NCBI GenBank assembly: GCA_002633005.1
Contig: NMRA01000902.1
Coordinates: forward strand, 40,592-104,591
Length of the DNA stretch: 64,000 bases
Direction of reading: 5' to 3'
Source of the DNA: Phoronis australis
Lineage: Eukaryota; Phoronida; Phoronidae
In this document: positions 46,280 through 56,576 of the stretch, one piece after another
How positions within the stretch are numbered: the first letter of the stretch is position 1
How the letters are laid out: each line of letters starts with the position of its first letter
Translations under genes and position numbers: made by a program
Notes under the pieces: model-generated
What the model was told of the DNA's origin: nothing
Seen by the model: the letters and a program-made list of their open reading frames with translations, nothing else
Database searches by the model: none

Positions 46280-47179
46280 AAAAACCTTTATACCAATCTG
46301 CTACTATTTGATCAAGTGATCCTATCTTTCTAGGGAAATTAAGTAAAAAAGAAAAGTACATCTACAGCAAAACAACAAAACACGGTTACAGTTTTCTAAA
46401 TTATCATTCAGTTTTCCATTTATGCAGCTTTTGCTTTTCGTCATGAAAATTAAAAAATTCTATTTTTCATAGCTCCTAATGCATAAGTATAACAGCGTAT
46501 TGGAGAGCGGTGTGTAAAGCATAGTAGCTGAAAGTTTCATACGAACCCGATCAGCCATTTCTGAGATATGATGTACCGAAGTTTGCCAAATATGGTGATG
46601 TTTCGAGGGCCCTACGTAACCTTAAATTTTTCAAACCACAAACGGAATTCTGTTGGTACACGTTTTACCCAGGCGCTTTCAGAAAATACAATTCATTACC
46701 ATGTCAAGACAACTAGTGAAAACGGCATTTGTTAGATTAGCTGAGCCTTTTGAGATTTGTAGTAATGTGCCATGAATAAAATTTAGCGTATTGTTAACCT
46801 ATCTCCAATGAAAAAGGAGATTTACACTTTGACCCAGGAAAACTGTTGAATGCCACCTTACTGTGACACGCACTGTCAAAGTTTCTTTCGCTGAAGAGAT
46901 TGGTGGACGAGGATGGACTTTTGAATTATGGAACAAAACACTGAAGGTGCAGGCACGACTAGCGTTATTGAACCCCTCCTTACTCAAGACGCCATTTTCT
47001 CTCAACTTGACACTCGCTTTCGTTGCCTATTATTAATGTCTCTAAAATCTAACACTCACTAAAGGAAACCATAAACCTAAACATAGCCTTTATCCTAATC
47101 CCAAATTATCCCAACCAAGCACAAACTAGATCAACTGTTTGTGACAAGGAAGGGAAGTGCACCGAAACAAGTCATTTCA
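46280..47179. other. Intergenic, nothing recognised
   Basis: Short ORFs only. No family, RNA gene or repeat structure was recognised. Confidence 0.55.
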
Positions 47180-47421
47180 CATGCACGCACCCAGTCCTTA
47201 ATATGGGGGGGGGCTCGAAACTCTGACAAAGTGGACCTTTTGCTAACAAAAAAGCGGGAGGACTAAAAAACGGGGTACCAGTCACCTTCATGTGTCTGTG
47301 AACTGTGCGCCTTTTTAGTCGTTTTCTCGGATTTTTTGTTTCTCTGAGGCGGACCTTTTTACCCACTTCGCCAAATGGCGGCTCGTTCGAGCCCCCCGAG
47401 CCCCCCCTGGGTGCGTGCATG
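47180..47421. mobile_element. 242-bp MITE with 15-bp TIR and 5-bp TSD
   Basis: Exact terminal inverted repeats catgcacgcacccag (47180-47194) and ctgggtgcgtgcatg (47407-47421). Directly flanked by tttca on both sides (47175-47179 and 47422-47426), a 5-bp target duplication. A related copy lies at 53927-54200; both share cttcgccaaatg and a tttctctgaggc motif. Non-coding. Confidence 0.85.
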
Positions 47422-47643
47422 TTTCAGTATAACGGTGGATTACCCACCAAGTTTGATTCATAGGCGGATTGAGGAGAGTCAGTGCCCCGTGAACGCCCTT
47501 ACGAACACTTCCAAGGTGACAAATTTCGCTCATGTGATTGTTCCATTGTTTTTAAGAACACGTGACATGTGACGTAATCTTAATAGTTCGTCTGTTATCC
47601 TGTGCGTAACCTAGGCATAACTACGTCGCTGTGCAACAGTCAT

Positions 47644-47809
47644 TTATCCATCAAAAGCAACTGTAACTTCCGATTCGCCATCATCAGACAAGCCTGCCTG
47701 TTTCATTCTCGAGTAGTCCTCGTCGTCGACGTCGTCTCGACACAAGGCGTATACTATGGCGGGTGCCACACCGTGGCTGGCGGTATTGCAGGCGGTCCTG
47801 AGGCGATCC
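47644..47809 (-). CDS. SLC1-like terminal exon
   Basis: Acceptor tcacgcag, phase 2; stop TAA at 47644-47646. Encodes DRLRTACNTASHGVAPAI then VYALCRDDVDDEDYSRM and an acidic tail ending VTVAFDG. The tail is short compared with vertebrate EAATs and shows no PDZ-type ending that I recognise. Confidence 0.9.
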
Positions 47810-50800
47810 CTGCGTGAAAGAAATGAGATGAAACCGTTAATTGAACTCATTTTTCATAAGTGACAAAAATATCCCGTAGCATACTTCAGTCATAAATAGT
47901 AAGTGCAATTATGGTTTACGACTGCACCAGTGTTTTGATTTTGAGTTTTCCTTCGCGCGGGAAATGCATAAACAATCTTTTGGAAAGAAAATAACCACAC
48001 AGACCGTCGAATGTCAATTTCATTCTTTTTGTAGCTTTCAGATGGTATCGATGGCGACAGGAAACAGAAATCAATTGCGCATTATGGCACACCAATGATA
48101 ATTAATCTATAAAATTTCATAAATTGAACACGTCGTGCATTAAGATTCTTACATGAGCCATTCGACAGTGAAGAGCAGAGCGATGTCACTTCCGGGAATG
48201 CCCAGTGACGACAACAGGATGACTATGGTAACAATGCTTGAGCTTGGAACAGATGGAAGCGCCATGCTTGCGACTGTTGTTAAAAACCTGAAACAGTTTA
48301 TGTCAATTAAAATCATGTATACATATACACATGTATATACATATACAAGCATGCATGCATACATACATACATACATACATACATACATACATGCATACAT
48401 ACATACATACATACATACATACATACATGGCTGTACTTCGGGAGCATGTTTTCCGATATGCAAAATTGATTAAACACAAAACATTTTTTTTCGTGCAGCG
48501 CGACCCTGTCAATAAATTGTGGAAAACACGTCAATTCGGTCGTAGAGCACGATGTGCTGCGATCGAAAGTATTGGAGTCCCTTTTGATTGCATTTGAGTC
48601 CCCTGTTTTGAATGAGCAGCAAACAGGGTCGCGCCGCACGTTACACGTGTTTGCGTGACTTTCCTGTTACCCCCTTTCATTTTTCATTCTTTGCAGTATT
48701 TCACACCTGCCGTGTCCCAATTTGTATGTCTCCAGCTTATGCTCTGCGAGAATGAAACAAGTATGTTTCGAAATATCGTGTACCTTTTAATTATGTCTCT
48801 TGGTCAGTTACTTCACCAATGTCCCGTTGAGTGTTGAGTTTTATTCCGAGCATACGAACGGAAGGGAATAAAGACTGTTAATAACTAAGTGTCGTGTGTT
48901 TAATCAATTTTACATACATACATACATACATACATACCTACATACATACGTACGTAATACATATATACTACACAGGTACTACATACATACATACATACAT
49001 ACATACTACATACATACATACATACATACATACATACATACATACATACATACATACCTACATAAATACATACATACATACCTACATACAAACATACGTA
49101 CGTACGTAATACATATATACTACACAGGTACTACATACATACATACATGCATACATACATACATACATACATACATATTACATACTACATACATACATAC
49201 ATACATACCTACATACATACCTACATACATAAATAGATACATACATACCTACATACATACATACGTACGTACGTAATACATATATACTACACAGGTACTA
49301 CATACATACATACATACATACATACATACATACAAACATACATAAATATATACTTACATAATACATAAATATACACATACATACAAACATACATACATAC
49401 GTACATACATACATACATAATAGCTTTGTTGTTATAAATCAGCGCTTTGGTGTAGCTTGATGGACTAGAGCGCCACTACTGTTAGCGGCAAGTCCCGGGT
49501 TCGAATCCCAGTCACATGATTTGACCAACATGACGTATATGAATACTAATAATTCTTGTACAAGTCATGGGATGCAAGAAAAAAGAACAAAGTTCCACAC
49601 TTAGATATTGAGACATTAGCTCCTACTTTTTTGAAAAACTTGCTCTCCAGGGTAGACCCCATGGTGCTGTAATCCGACGGTTCATCAGGAAATTACCCTA
49701 TTAAAACCCTTTCACTAATATGAAAAGCTGCGCCTATACATGAACTTAGGCGCAAAAGAGTATATTCAAAATGCTAAGGCAATAACTAACTTTGTAAAGC
49801 TGTCCTTTCGATAGATGTTACCATATTTTTAACTTGTTTACAATTAAAACAATACAGAAAACACATTCAAACATCCATGACCCGATACCAGGGACACTAA
49901 CCAAATCCTTGAAAATTAAACTTAACTTAGGCACTTGCGCCTTCATGAGAATCATAAACGCAGCATTTCAAATCAAGGCGCATGGGACTAACGAAGTCCA
50001 ATAAAGCGCATCCGGGATGGCCCTGGGAGCACTTTAAATTTCTTAAACAGGGGTCAGTGCTTTTTCAGAAAAGTTTTGCGCTAAAGCGATTAGTCTTTGT
50101 CCTCTTTAAATGCAGCATTGGATAATACGATAAGTTTTCTCGAGAAACAAAAGCAATCGATTCTCGCTTATAAACTTTTAACAATTGCCAATTTATCGCC
50201 CTATGATACCAGCTTTGACGACCGATTGATGACCCAAAAGACACATTGCACGGTACAATTTATCCACAGGGCTTTCCAACGTAAATTCCAATGTAGCGTA
50301 TGTCCACGACGGCATACTCTTAAATAAGTGCACAAGTGTGACATTGGTAAAAATGAATGCCAGTTGGTCTTGATAGTTATTGTCAAATTCATAACATCGC
50401 TTTACTTGTGTTACGACCAACATTGACTTCTTGTTGTTGTCGGTGAGCATCTGACAAAGCTTACACTAAAATTGCCATCTGACAAACAAACTGTTCAAAG
50501 CTTACACTAAAATTGTCATCTGACAAACAAACTGTTCAAAGCTTACACTAGAATTGTCATCTGACAAACAAACTGTTCAAAGCTTACACTAGAATTGTCA
50601 ACTGACAAACAAACTGTTCAAAGCTTACACTAGAATTGTCATCTGGCTCGCAGTCATGCTCATTCCGCTCAGCTGAGCTATAAATAACGCAGATGACACG
50701 ATAAAGATGGCGCTACCGTCTGCGTTTAAGGTTACGGTAAATGGAATGGAGAAAGTGGTGATACGCTTGTCGATCTTGTTGTCCTCTTCACACGCTTTGA

Positions 50801-50823
50801 ACAAGTCTGGCATCGCCATGGCA
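47644..50823 (-). CDS. SLC1-family transporter, last three coding exons (partial gene)
   Basis: C-terminal third of a sodium-coupled amino-acid transporter of the SLC1 (EAAT/ASCT) family, a plasma-membrane protein in known members. Exons join in phase 2. They cover the region after HP1 (DLFKACEEDNKIDKRIT), TM7 (TLNADGSAIF, FIAQLSG), HP2 (ASMALPSVPSSS) and TM8 (TVEWLMDRLRTACN), then a short acidic tail. The second Arg of DRLRT is the residue that marks acidic-substrate EAATs rather than ASCTs. Unusual features: the family NMDGT is NADGS; the Tyr-Glu after it is Phe-Ile; the HP2 glycine-rich tip is replaced; the Asp four residues after the TM8 Asn is His. It is either a divergent transporter or one with altered coupling. 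Exons for TM1-TM6 and HP1 were not found in the window. Confidence 0.85.
48153..48287 (-). CDS. SLC1-like exon (HP2 and start of TM8)
   Basis: 135 nt. Acceptor gtttcag, phase 2; donor AT|gtaaga, phase 2. Encodes FLTTVASMALPSVPSSSIV, TIVILLSSLGIP and LLFTVEWL, aligning with the EAAT segment that ends GLVTMVIVL and VDWFLDRLRT. Confidence 0.9.
48340..48430. repeat. (ACAT)n microsatellite
   Basis: Pure catacata run with rare catg variants, in the SLC1-like intron about 50 bp from the HP2 exon. Confidence 0.95.
48910..49428. repeat. (ACAT)n with higher-order units
   Basis: Long acat repeat interrupted three times by the same block gtaatacatatatactacac followed by aggtac, with taatac at 48955, 49107 and 49274, giving a higher-order period of about 152-167 bp. 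Confidence 0.9.
49445..49520 (+). repeat. tRNA-derived SINE head
   Basis: tggtgtagcttgatggacta resembles an A box and GGTTCGAATCC is a canonical B box, 45-50 bp apart. The arms do not fold into a convincing cloverleaf, and there is AT-rich sequence after it. Confidence 0.5.
49521..50455. other. SLC1-like intron sequence
   Basis: No exon or repeat recognised here apart from its borders. Small ORFs lack family resemblance. Confidence 0.55.
50456..50645. repeat. 41-bp minisatellite spanning a splice donor
   Basis: Four and a half copies with exact 41-bp spacing (aagc motif at 50459, 50500, 50541, 50582 and 50623). The last copy overlaps the 3' end of the SLC1-like TM7 exon. Read on the minus strand, every copy carries acaattctagt|gtaagc (exon end plus donor; the leftmost copies have acaattttagt or gcaattttagt) and, before it, tttgtttgtcag, which looks like an acceptor. 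Confidence 0.9.
50629..50823 (-). CDS. SLC1-like exon (TM7 region)
   Basis: 195 nt. Acceptor tttcag, phase 2; donor GT|gtaagc, phase 2. Encodes AMAMPDLFKACEEDNKID through TM7 and ends MTASQMTIL plus two bases of Val. The donor and last exon bases are copied in a 41-bp tandem array just downstream. Confidence 0.88.
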
Positions 50824-52146
50824 CTGAAATAATAATAACAAAATCAGCAGTGATCAACAGGATAAATCAATTGATTCGTCAGCATAGCAGCAATAGTGCG
50901 ACGACAACAACAAAGCAGACGCAAACGAGAAGCCTTAGAAAGAGTGCAAGAACAAACAGGACAACGACAACGTCGACAAGAATTAGTGTAATTACAAGGA
51001 AGTTTACAAGGCTTAAGGTTGAGGCCCTTAAGTCGCACGTCCGATTGGTTTCAAGGCTTCTAGTTCCCTGAATGTGTAGGTTTGTCATAGGATAGTGAAA
51101 TGCGTGGCTGCTAGGAGGCAGGGTGAAAACACAGGTTACACCTCCCCCCATTGATAGTTGAATTCTTCCTGGCTGAGACGGATCCTATGATCTCAGACTC
51201 AACTCATGGTCCTCCAAAGCGAAGATCCGCCACTAACGACGATTTCTATGCTGATGTTGGATATATCATTTGGAATAGCGCCTCTTATATTACGTTTAGT
51301 GACGTAAAACAATGCGACACCTGCGAGCGAAATGTTATCTGGATGTCAACGAAGAAGACACGCAAGGAAAAGAGGGAGGGGAGAAGACAATGGCGAAGGA
51401 CACATGTGAACGAAATGTTATCTGGATGACAACGAAGAAGAAACGCAAGGAAAAGAGATGCGAGGAGAAGACTATGATGAAGTCTAGATTGTCTATTCCG
51501 GTGACGATGACGACCTTGTTGAAGAGCATAACAAGTGGTTATAAGAACAATACACAGCATTAATGACAGCTAATAAAAGAGTTATGACTAAAAATTCATT
51601 GGATTCCAGCAAGGAGACCCCCACATGCTAATTTTCCTGTTGTCCGGTACTTTTATGTTTTTGAATATTAAATAGAATAATTTTGATGTATTTGAAAATA
51701 AATGACTTGAAAAGCAAACCAATCTGGTCGCAACTGTTGTCTATTACGCAAGTAAATAAAATACAGAGTGATAGTAATAGAATAATTTATGAACAAGGAA
51801 AGTTCAGAAGAACTGAAATCGCTGAACATAAATCGATTCATATTGATAGATTTTAACTTCTTAACTCAACGACGGATGTCAACATAATTTAAGCATTAAC
51901 CAAGACTCTTTACAGCACACTACAATGTCCAGTGTTCTGTACCAAATTACAACATCAACATTTATTTGTGCTAACAACCTTCATCTCGAGTAATAGAGTT
52001 TGCGTACGCCCCATTATGCGACAACAAATACTTAAAGGAGATGGCAACCTTTTTCATGTCATTTTTAGTAAAATACGGTTTTTTGACTATCCCAGACATC
52101 TGTTCCAGTTAATTACGGCTTCCCGTAATTTTAATTATTAGTAGTA
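50824..52146. other. Upstream of the SLC1-like exons, no gene called
   Basis: (ACA)-rich tract near 50890-50990 and an 83-bp tandem duplication at 51328-51490. No SLC1 exon for HP1 or TM1-TM6 was recognised. Confidence 0.55.
51328..51490. repeat. 83-bp tandem duplication, purine-rich
   Basis: cgaaatgttatctggatg starts at 51328 and 51411, each followed by an acgaagaaga and caaggaaaagag segment. The second copy is diverged. Confidence 0.85.
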
Positions 52147-53409
52147 CCCTACTCCGGAAGTGACGTTTAGGGGTTTAAACATTTTCCGCCATTGTGTTTC
52201 TGCGTTTGAGTTTACCTTAAGGATCTGTTCTACTGTTTTTCGTCCTGGTTTCCTAACTTTGTCGTCACCACTTCCCAACGACGAGTATTCTGCGACAAGC
52301 TAGGTGAACTCAATTACTTTGGACTTAGGGATCGTTTAGTTTGTAGTAGCCTGAAAATGGCCGGAGTCGGCGACCCATATCACAGACACAGTGGCATGGT
52401 GACGAGGAAGTTTTTCACGAACAGTCAGTGGGCGGATATATGTTTGAGCCCGAGTTTAGTGAGGCATAATATGCACAGACATCTGTTGAGAGGTATAAGG
52501 CAGTGATCGAGGACAGACGTCGTGGAACGTCTTTGGTCCAAATATTATGCAGACCTCAATAGAGAATGCCTATGCTGTTGCCACAGGATGGTAATTTGAG
52601 CACCCAAACCGCTTACACCCCGCCGGGTGACTCCCTCGCCGCACACCTGACATCTTCTAAATAGCCCCAATACTTTAGTTAAGTTCACAATAAACTTATC
52701 AAAGTTTGGATCACCGGCCTCATCACTGGACGAACTGTCCTCCTCACTGGGTGTAGAACTTAGCCTGTATTCACTCCCACTACTCGACATCTCTGCAGGT
52801 TTACTTACAGACTCTGGGCTGTATGGAGAGAACACCATCACAGGGCGAATCACTGCTAGTTCCCGGAATTGCACGCTCTGGGGGATATATTCGGAGGTAC
52901 GGGTGACACTAGATGTAGGGGCTCCAGTCACTGTAGAGGCTCGCGAGGCTTCGTTCTTAAGAATTACACTCCTCGGGGGTGGCGACGGGACACTGCCGGG
53001 AATCAACGGCGTTGTTTTACCGGAGCCTTCATCAGTTCCGCCTACATATCTCTTTTGTAACCCAACGGCAGAAAATGCATGCCATACACTCAGTACTCCA
53101 CTGCTTTGTACGTTGCGTGGACGGGTAACGCTGCGTTTCCACACGAACGAGCCAAGTACGACGGAGTGTATCATCTTTCGGAAAGCGAAGTAATGGCATA
53201 CCCAAAGTGCGCGTGAGGCGATAATGAGTACATTCTGGTACGCAACCACTGTGCGGCGTGTTGACTGACTCGTAAACAAAAGCAAACGACGACTGAACTT
53301 ACCAAAACCGAGGTAAAACAATGACTAACTCGACAACTCACACAGTCAGACTATACGAAAACAAAATGGCGGGAAATTCTTAACCTAAACGTTACTTCTG
53401 GAGTAAGGC
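52147..53409. mobile_element. 1.26-kb DNA transposon with ~47-bp TIRs
   Basis: Left end ccctactccggaagtgacg and right end (reverse) gccttactccagaagtaacg continue as imperfect inverted repeats for about 47 bp, both reaching a ccgccatt motif. The interior is more GC-rich than the flanks. It contains the 258-codon minus-strand ORF and a plus-strand stretch with YMFEPEFSEA. I could not define a target-site duplication or assign a superfamily. Confidence 0.7.
52545..53321 (-). CDS. 258-codon ORF inside the TIR element
   Basis: The longest ORF in the window. The middle is Ser/Glu-rich and low complexity (SSGSEYRLSSTPSEEDSSSS). The C-terminus has DKFIVNLTKVLGLFRRCQVC followed by GEGVTRRGV, which resembles a Cys-x2-Cys/Gly motif in expanded repeat-associated proteins of aquatic invertebrates, where the motif is followed by further cysteines and a Trp-rich end. 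That continuation is missing here, so the ORF is probably truncated or frameshifted. No catalytic transposase motif was seen. The true start is unknown; the first Met lies near the right inverted repeat. Confidence 0.45.
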   Translation of the reverse strand: MFYLGFGKFSRRLLLFTSQSTRRTVVAYQNVLIIASRALWVCHYFAFRKMIHSVVLGSFVWKRSVTRPRNVQSSGVLSVWHAFSAVGLQKRYVGGTDEGSGKTTPLIPGSVPSPPPRSVILKNEASRASTVTGAPTSSVTRTSEYIPQSVQFRELAVIRPVMVFSPYSPESVSKPAEMSSSGSEYRLSSTPSEEDSSSSDEAGDPNFDKFIVNLTKVLGLFRRCQVCGEGVTRRGVSGLGAQITILWQQHRHSLLRSA

Positions 53410-53926
53410 ACGACTAGTTGATAACATTACGGGAAGTCGTCATTAACTGAAAAATACACCTGGGATCATCAAAGAACCATATTATTACTAAAAATGACAT
53501 GAAAAAGGTTGACTTCTCCTTCAAAGCTCCATTTCAAATTAGGCCTAACTACAGTCTCAGGAAATCGGTCACATGACATTCAACTCTTCACTTTCATGCA
53601 GGATTTCTCTACACACATTGTTTACTTGAAAATTACATCAGCAGATCAGTCTATGACTTATAAAGAATATACCGGGACTAAAGCTTGCAACTGTAATGCT
53701 CAGAAAGTTGAAGTTTTGTGATCCAATTGGCTTCCTAGAGAAGATTGATTTGAGGAACTTTTAAACTACCATTTTAATAAGACGTCATGACAACGCTTTT
53801 CTTTATTTAATACAATCAAAATAAAGTCATTGAATAATTTATCAATTTGTTTACGCAAGCCGTTTGAGAAACCAAGAACAGGTACGATTTATATCAGTTT
53901 GAATATTGCAAAATGCTTTAACTACG

Positions 53927-54200
53927 CATGCGCGTACCCAGCCTAAAATATGGGGAGGGCTCAAATTTTTGAGAATGTGGACCTTTAACTGAGATTCACG
54001 GGGTACATTCAGAGCTATGAATTTTGCATTCGCCGAATTTTGGTAGTTCCTTCCGTTTTAGTGGACTTTTGTCTCGTTTTCTACTTTTTGTTCGGAGTTG
54101 TTTCTCTGAGGCTGACCTTTTTGCCCACTTCGCCAAATGTGTGTGTGTGTGGGGGGGGGGGCTCCTCTGAGCCCTCCATGACCCCTTGGGTGCGCGGATA
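53927..54200. mobile_element. Second copy of the 47.2-kb MITE family
   Basis: Left end catgcgcgtacccag, right end cttgggtgcgcggata (diverged inverted repeats). Flanks ctacg and ctatg fit a 5-bp target duplication with one change. It shares cacttcgccaaatg, tttctctgaggc and gggctc motifs with the copy at 47180-47421. A (GT)(G)n run lies inside. Confidence 0.75.
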
Positions 54201-55300
54201 CTATGACAACTATACCTTTTACAGTGTGTATTTTATTGTTTCGAAATATTTAAAACTCTTTAAGTCCTACAAATTTTATTATTTTATCGTTTTCATATTT
54301 ATCTAAATAAGCGCTTTATAGACATTTATTGTTCCTCTTTGGTTGACTAATGTCCTACATTTAGTTAAGTTCAGGCTGGATAACTATATATGAAGCATGT
54401 AACGTCAGTATACTCTGCTGTCCACATGGTCATCAGCTAACAACCCACTAATTAAGGTGATGGCTCACGAGGTCTACATATGCTACAAAACTAAATTTAT
54501 TGTTTTGAACCAAGGACATCGAGATCGTTACGGATAGTTTTTTTCCGTTGAAGAAATTTCGGACCAAATTTAAAAGTCAATAATGTCCTCTCAAGAAAAT
54601 ACCAACTTAAAACTACCATACGCAATCTTGAATTATAATTTGTCCATTATGACTATTATCTGCATGATGTAATATTATGCTCTGTATTAATGCATTATTT
54701 TGAGCTATCAATCGGTCTGGAATATAACTTAGTTTAAGCAGGCTGAATACACTTTGTCATTATATTGGCAATGATTTTTGGAATTAATTTTAAATTGCAT
54801 TTTGACAAACAGTTTCCCGAGAAGCAACAGAAACCACATTATGAAGATTTGAGATTTTGCTAAAAATTCTTTTCCTTTTTAAAAGTTACAAGAAGGCGTT
54901 CCGTGGACCCAAGACACCCAAGAAGCCCTTGTGGCGATGAATCTTGGCTTATGGAACGGAAACAATGAACTATGACCCCTAATTCAACATTCCAAACTCA
55001 CCGGCCAGTCACTTTTTCAAGGTGATATATATTAATTGAAGAATACACAGAACACATAAGGAAAATAAATGACAAAACCCAGAAATCGCGAAGCATTATA
55101 TCGGAGTTGCAAACAATACAGGTATGAGAGTTGTATACATAGAACTATATACATATAAGTAGTATTTAATATAAACGTTCAAATATTTAGATATGCTATT
55201 ATGAACATATTAAAAACAAAAACATGCACACATATGTAAATCAGATGCAACAAGATTGATAAGTGATGCATAAACATTTACTAACATTGCTTAAGAGTAA
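54201..55300. other. Unannotated AT-rich stretch
   Basis: No gene or repeat family recognised. A short plus-strand coding-like stretch (EGVPWTQDTQEAL) near 54890 was not supported further. Confidence 0.5.
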
Positions 55301-55311
55301 TTCATTGAGAA

Positions 55312-55590
55312 AAAGATCGAAGTTTGGACTACCATTTAATAATAGGAATTGAAAGCATTTTACAATTAAAAGAATGTTTTTCATTGCGTGCATGAAAGAG
55401 TGAGTTTCTCAGGTATTCGATGAGGGCTCATTTAAAGAAAACCTGAAGATAAAGATCGAAGTTTGGACTACCATTTAATAATAGGAATTGAAAGCATTTT
55501 ACAATTAAAAGAATGTTTTTCATTGCGTGCATGAAAGAGTGAGTTTCTCAGGTATTCGATGAGGGCTCATTTAAAGAAAACCTGAAGATA
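55312..55590. repeat. 139-bp tandem duplication
   Basis: Two near-identical copies starting with aaagatcgaagtttggacta at 55312 and 55451, within what looks like the 3' part of a minus-strand retrotransposon. Confidence 0.93.
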
Positions 55591-55639
55591 GGATTGATGG
55601 TCACCATATTTACAATTTGGAAAGACATTACTAAATTTG

Positions 55640-56460
55640 TGCCTAAACTTGTCGGAGTTGAGGAAAAGACCGCATCTCGATCGGTACAATGCTTTTTAAT
55701 TTTCACAGGGAAGCGAGAATTGTGTCAGGGCTATTGAGTTGTCAAAATTATGAAAAACAGTTCTAAAATTGTTTTCATACTAGTAAAAGAGTTTCTTTCC
55801 TTTACAGAGACTGGAAGAGAATTCCAGTTGCTGATGCACATCATAACTGTAGACCTTCAGAATGCCTGGCTGAACGACGGAAGAATTGCATATGGGGCGG
55901 AAGATCTCAAACAAGCACGATGGCCTTGTCTAGTATATAGATCAAATAAATTTCTTGACAGAGGCATTGTTGACATTGTTAAGTACTTAAAAAGTCAATG
56001 AGGTCATCTAAAGATTGCGTCGAGTAGACAGTTTGCGCCACTTGAGACTATTCAAAACCTTAAAACCATTGGATCCCCTGTAAGGTCCGATAATGAGTAA
56101 GGCAGCTTGATAATGTAATTTCTCCAAATGCTGGAGTGCACCAGTGTTGATATATAATATCACAATAATCGATGTGTGGAAGTATAAAGGATTTGAACAG
56201 GACTTCTAAATGTGTAGAATTTAGAGGATGAGAGACAAGCTTAAGTGATTTAATTAGTTATTGATTTTTTTGTACAAGCTCCCAAGCGTGAGGTGTGAAC
56301 GAAAGTTTTTCATCTAACAGTATACTAAGATGTCTGTGCGACTGTTTTCTAGGAATGATTTCATCATTAAGATCAAGGTCATGGGATGGGTCTACAAAGA
56401 AGAGAGAATTATTAGATTTGGAGAAGGTGAGGTCAACGCTTTTTTCTAGTTAAAAATTCA
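55640..56460 (-). pseudogene. Non-LTR retrotransposon reverse-transcriptase fragment
   Basis: Minus-strand conceptual translation gives the end of the RT and its thumb region: SLFFVDPSHDLDLNDEI, SHRHLSILLDEKLSFTPHAW, LFKSFILPHIDYCDIIY and SLKWRKLSTRRN. This matches the KTKVM/HLG-LD/LP-DYC layout of CR1/L2/jockey-type LINE reverse transcriptases. Stops interrupt it at about 56270 and from about 56070 downward. The left boundary is uncertain. Confidence 0.75.
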
Positions 56461-56576
56461 TTCTTCATTCTTGTGGCCAACCAATCATTTCAGTGTCGCC
56501 ATTTTTCTAGGGTACCCTGAGCATACTGAGTCGTGAAACACCCGCTTTTCAATTGCCTAATTTTACGTGATCTAAG

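Noticed and set aside
48149-49276. Several Tyr/Met/Cys/Val/His/Thr-rich ORFs on both strands
   Set aside because: They are translations of the (ACAT)n microsatellite; only the SLC1 exon at 48153-48287 is real in this interval.
49470-49515. tRNA-like B box with GGTTCGAATCC
   Set aside because: Same reason: no good cloverleaf, and the flanks look like a retroposed SINE.
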